In this document: piece by piece, positions 61,513 through 64,000 of the stretch | How the letters are laid out: the number at the start of each line of letters is the position of its first letter | Numbering within the stretch: the first letter of the stretch is position 1 | Assembly: GCF_013170825.1 (NCBI RefSeq) | Contig: NZ_CP033365.1 | Coordinates: 5,778,001 to 5,842,000, forward strand | Source: Mesorhizobium sp. NZP2298 | GTDB lineage: Bacteria > Pseudomonadota > Alphaproteobacteria > Rhizobiales > Rhizobiaceae | DNA length: 64,000 bases | Direction: 5' to 3' | Position numbers and translations under genes: made by a program | Notes under the pieces: generated by a model | Database searches by the model: none | Told to the model about the DNA's origin: nothing | The model's input: only the letters and a program-made list of their open reading frames with translations

Positions 61513-62937
61513 ATGCAAGTGGCTGTGCCGTCGCATCGGCGTGAAGGGCCTGACGCGAGTACCAGCGTTACCGTCCGCCTGGCTGATTTCGTGTTACGGC
61601 GGCCGGCGGCGGCATTCCCCGCCTCCGTCCTCGAGCAGGCGCGCTACCTCCTGCTGGACACAATCGGCATTGCCGTTGCCGCCGGTCCGATGGAAGCGGG
61701 CCGGATTGCCCGCGACACCGCAGCACTTCTCTACGGTTCTACCGACCCGCGGCATTCGGCACGCATGCTTTTCGATGGACGCCGTGCCAGCATCGCGGGA
61801 GCCGCCTATGCGGCCGCGACACAGATCGACAATCTCGACGGCCATGACGGATACAGCCCGACCAAGGGCCATATCGGCGTCGCTGTCGTGCCGGCGCTGG
61901 CAGCGCTTGCCGAAGCACGCCCCGACCTTGGCGGGCCGGAGGCACTGGCGGCCCTGGTCGTCGGCTACGAAATTGCCGGGCGGGCGGGCATCGCGCTGCA
62001 CGCGACCGTGTCGGACTACCATACATCGGGCGCCTGGAATGCGCTGGGCGTCGTCGCGGTGGCGGCGAGGTTGCGGCGGCTCGGCGACGATCAACTGCGC
62101 CAGGCGCTTGGCATTGCGGAATATCACGGCCCACGCAGCCAGATGATGCGCGAGATCGCGAACCCGACGATGCTGCATGACGGCTCGGGCATCGGCACGC
62201 TGATCGGCCTGTCCGCGGCCGTGCTCGCCGAACGCGGCTTTACCGGCGCGCCGGCGATCACGATCGAGGAACCCGAGGTCGCGCCGCATTGGCAGGATCT
62301 CGGTGCCTTCTGGCAGGTGCTGCATCAGTATGTGAAGCCGTACCCGATCTGCCGCTGGGCGCATGCCGCGATCGACGCGACGCGCGGGCTCTGCCATGTG
62401 CATCATCTCGCGCCTTCCGACATCAGCCACGTCGAGGTGAACAGTTTCCACTATGCCGCAACGCTGTTCGACGGCATGCCGGACACGACCTCGAAGGCGC
62501 AGTACAGCCTGCGCTTCGCCGTCGCGACCTTTATCGTCCATGGCCGTATCGGACTCGAGCACATTTCCGGCAGCGGCCTGGAGGATGCCGCCGTGGCGGA
62601 TATGCTGAGCCGCATCACGGTCCTGGAGTCGGAGCGCCACAGTGCCCGTTTTCCGGCGGGCCGCTGGGCCGACGTGGCGATCACGACATCAGATGGGCGG
62701 ATCCTCGCTTCGGGCGACGTCCATGCGCGCGGCGGACCGGAGGCGCCGCTAACGCAAGCCGAAATCGAGGCCAAGTACATGGAATTCGCCGCACCGGTGC
62801 TCGGACAGGGCCGCGCCGAGGCGATCCGCGACGCGGTGCTGTCGCTCAGCGACCGCGACAGCCTCTTCAGCGATCTCTCGGCATTGCTCTACGATCCTCC
62901 TGTCATCACCAGGATGCTGCAACGGCCAGCGTGGTAG
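61513..62937 (+). CDS. MmgE/PrpD family protein (2-methylcitrate dehydratase-like)
   Basis: 474 residues with the MmgE/PrpD pattern: LLDTIGIAVAAGPMEAG, AYAAATQIDNLDGHDGYSPTKGHIGVAVVPAL (the DxxDxH region), HTSGAWNALGVVAVAARL, and YPICRWAHAAIDATRGL. Such proteins are dehydratases or isomerases of hydroxy acids (e.g., 2-methylcitrate, cis-aconitate-type decarboxylase). It is divergent from LysR and followed by a DHDPS-family gene, so a two-step conversion of a hydroxy or keto acid is likely. The start could be ATG 61513 or GTG 61519, which has better spacing to the GGGGAG. Confidence 0.87.
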   Translation: MQVAVPSHRREGPDASTSVTVRLADFVLRRPAAAFPASVLEQARYLLLDTIGIAVAAGPMEAGRIARDTAALLYGSTDPRHSARMLFDGRRASIAGAAYAAATQIDNLDGHDGYSPTKGHIGVAVVPALAALAEARPDLGGPEALAALVVGYEIAGRAGIALHATVSDYHTSGAWNALGVVAVAARLRRLGDDQLRQALGIAEYHGPRSQMMREIANPTMLHDGSGIGTLIGLSAAVLAERGFTGAPAITIEEPEVAPHWQDLGAFWQVLHQYVKPYPICRWAHAAIDATRGLCHVHHLAPSDISHVEVNSFHYAATLFDGMPDTTSKAQYSLRFAVATFIVHGRIGLEHISGSGLEDAAVADMLSRITVLESERHSARFPAGRWADVAITTSDGRILASGDVHARGGPEAPLTQAEIEAKYMEFAAPVLGQGRAEAIRDAVLSLSDRDSLFSDLSALLYDPPVITRMLQRPAW

Positions 62938-63001
62938 CGGCCGGACGGCGGCAGCGGCGGTCACACACGGCATCGAATACCATCACGCACAGAGGACACA
63001 G

Positions 63002-63910
63002 ATGACCCGCCCGCAAGGAACCATCGCACCGATCCTGACGCCATTCGCTGACGACGGCAGCATCGCACGCGATCTCTTTGTGTCCCATGCCAAATGGGTG
63101 CTGGACCAGGGCGCGCATTTCCTGTCCCCCTTCGGCACCACCGGCGAGGCACTGTCGCTCTCGCTGGGTGAGCGCATGCGGGCGCTGGAGTGGCTGATCG
63201 AAGCCGGCATTTCGCCAGACCGGCTGATGCCCGGCACCGGCGTCACCGCGCTGCCCGAAACCGTCGAACTGTCGAAGCACGCGGTCGGGCTCGGCTGTGC
63301 CGGAGTGATGGTGCTGCCGTCCTTCTTCTACACCGCCGCCGGCGACAGCGGCCAGGCACGCTACTACAGCGAACTGATCGAGCGGGTTGCGAACCCGGCA
63401 ATGAAGATGATCCTCTACCACATTCCGCAGAACTCCGGTGTGCCGGTGAGCCCGGCCTTGACCGCCCGGCTGAGTGCGGCGTTTCCTGAAACGGTCGTCG
63501 CCTACAAGGACAGCGCCGGTGACTGGAACAACACGGCAGCGGTGATTGCCGCCGCCCCCGAGGTTGCGGTGTTCCCGAGTTCTGAAGCGCAATTGACCAA
63601 GGGCCTGGCCAGCGGCGCGGCAGGCTGCATCTCGGCCACGGTCAACCTCAACGCCGCGGCCATCCGCTCGCTCTACGAGCGTACGCTGGCCGGGGAGGAC
63701 ATTGCCGAGGCGGATGCGACGATCAAGGCGTTCCGCAAGATCATCCAGGATGCCGGTCTGATCCCGGCAATGAAGGCCGTGCTGGCGGTGCGCTCCGGCG
63801 ACCAGCGCTGGCTGAACCTGCGCGCTCCACACGAGAATGCAACGCTCGAAAGCGGTGAGAAACTGCTCGCGGCGCTCGGCTCTTCGGCAGATCACATTGG
63901 CCGGAACTGA
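63002..63910 (+). CDS. Dihydrodipicolinate synthase/N-acetylneuraminate lyase family protein
   Basis: 302 residues with the DHDPS/NAL fold: FGTTGEALSLSLGERMRALEW, the Tyr-bearing FFYTAAGDSGQARYYSELIE segment, IPQNSGVPVSP and the Schiff-base Lys in VVAYKDSAGDWN. The family forms a Schiff base with pyruvate to add or cleave an aldehyde. In a catabolic operon it is more likely an aldolase or dehydratase (KdgD-, YagE-like) than lysine synthesis. It follows the MmgE/PrpD gene by 64 nt and precedes the next gene by 8 nt. Confidence 0.88.
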   Translation: MTRPQGTIAPILTPFADDGSIARDLFVSHAKWVLDQGAHFLSPFGTTGEALSLSLGERMRALEWLIEAGISPDRLMPGTGVTALPETVELSKHAVGLGCAGVMVLPSFFYTAAGDSGQARYYSELIERVANPAMKMILYHIPQNSGVPVSPALTARLSAAFPETVVAYKDSAGDWNNTAAVIAAAPEVAVFPSSEAQLTKGLASGAAGCISATVNLNAAAIRSLYERTLAGEDIAEADATIKAFRKIIQDAGLIPAMKAVLAVRSGDQRWLNLRAPHENATLESGEKLLAALGSSADHIGRN

Positions 63911-63918
63911 GCGGCATC

Positions 63919-64000
63919 ATGTCGGCTGAACCATCCGTCATCCTGCACACAGACCGGCCGGCCGCGGCGCTGGCCGTGCTGATGGAGACGCATCCGGACC
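63919..64000 (+). CDS. Start of a further gene, probably a GhrA-type hydroxyacid dehydrogenase (truncated by window)
   Basis: ATG 63919 opens a frame to the window edge, MSAEPSVILHTDRP followed by AAALAVLMETHPD. The beginning with a strand, ILHTDRP and LMETHPD resembles the N-terminus of glyoxylate/hydroxypyruvate reductase A-type D-2-hydroxyacid dehydrogenases. Only 27 residues are visible, so the family assignment is tentative. It starts 8 nt after the DHDPS-family gene and is probably in its operon. Confidence 0.5.
   Translation, partial: MSAEPSVILHTDRPAAALAVLMETHPD

Noticed and set aside
1..64000. Prophage, integrase, insertion sequence, tRNA or rRNA genes
   Set aside because: None recognised on either strand; only two dispersed repeats and gene remnants suggest past rearrangement.

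Overview
The window is GC-rich, densely packed bacterial DNA. It has short intergenic spaces, many stop-start overlapping genes, EcfG-type (GGAAC-N17-CGTT-like) promoters, Aap- and Tau-type ABC importers and a dispersed intergenic repeat typical of rhizobial genomes. This points to a soil alphaproteobacterium of the order Hyphomicrobiales, most likely Mesorhizobium or a close relative; the assignment is inference. No rRNA, tRNA, CRISPR array, phage or insertion sequence was recognised. Nearly everything is accessory catabolism, transport and regulation.

Layout. 1-4731: end of a succinate-semialdehyde-type aldehyde dehydrogenase, a class III aminotransferase, a quinone-oxidoreductase-type dehydrogenase, and an aromatic ammonia-lyase homologue that lacks the Ala-Ser-Gly triad needed to build the MIO cofactor. 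4744-9753: an AraC regulator divergent from a TonB-dependent receptor, a small protein and an MFS permease, resembling a rhizobactin/pyochelin-type siderophore uptake unit without biosynthesis genes. 9783-15236: an unusual long 2-hydroxyacid dehydrogenase and a heterodimeric ABC exporter with one degenerate ATP site. 15237-19350: small stress-type genes (a 28-residue membrane peptide behind an EcfG-type promoter, two convergent paralogous 64-65 residue proteins), a DHA2 drug-efflux MFS and two secreted Gly/His-rich paralogues.

19384-26322: a Tau/Ssu-type ABC importer, a HutC-type GntR regulator, a zinc alcohol dehydrogenase, a HisD homologue with altered zinc ligands and an SDR. Two copies of one 18-nt operator-like site precede the importer and the dehydrogenase operon. 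The best guess is a catabolic unit for a hydroxylated sulfonate such as 2,3-dihydroxypropane-1-sulfonate. A HisC-like aminotransferase, a PuuB-like oxidase and S-formylglutathione hydrolase follow.

30330-36307: a divergent unit around an operator-like palindrome: FAD oxidase and HpcH aldolase on one side; a beta-hydroxyacid dehydrogenase, AroE-like dehydrogenase, SDR, RidA and a FadR-type GntR regulator on the other. 36600-54964: a large catabolic locus: two SDRs, LysR, an Aap-type amino-acid ABC importer, an FAD hydroxyacid dehydrogenase, a ThDP enzyme, hydantoinase A and B, aminotransferase, uronate-dehydrogenase-like protein, gene remnants, a second aminotransferase and a PuuE-like deacetylase. 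Three transcription units here share a GAAAG-(N3-5)-CTTT inverted repeat. 55054-64000: secreted SMP-30 lactonase-like protein, dimethylglycine/sarcosine-dehydrogenase-like flavoprotein, a lone Tat-exported oligopeptide-type binding protein, LysR, MmgE/PrpD, DHDPS-family aldolase/lyase and the start of a further gene.

Overall the window looks like an assembly of import-plus-oxidation modules for small nitrogenous or acidic compounds. Functions below the family level are inferred from sequence and context only.
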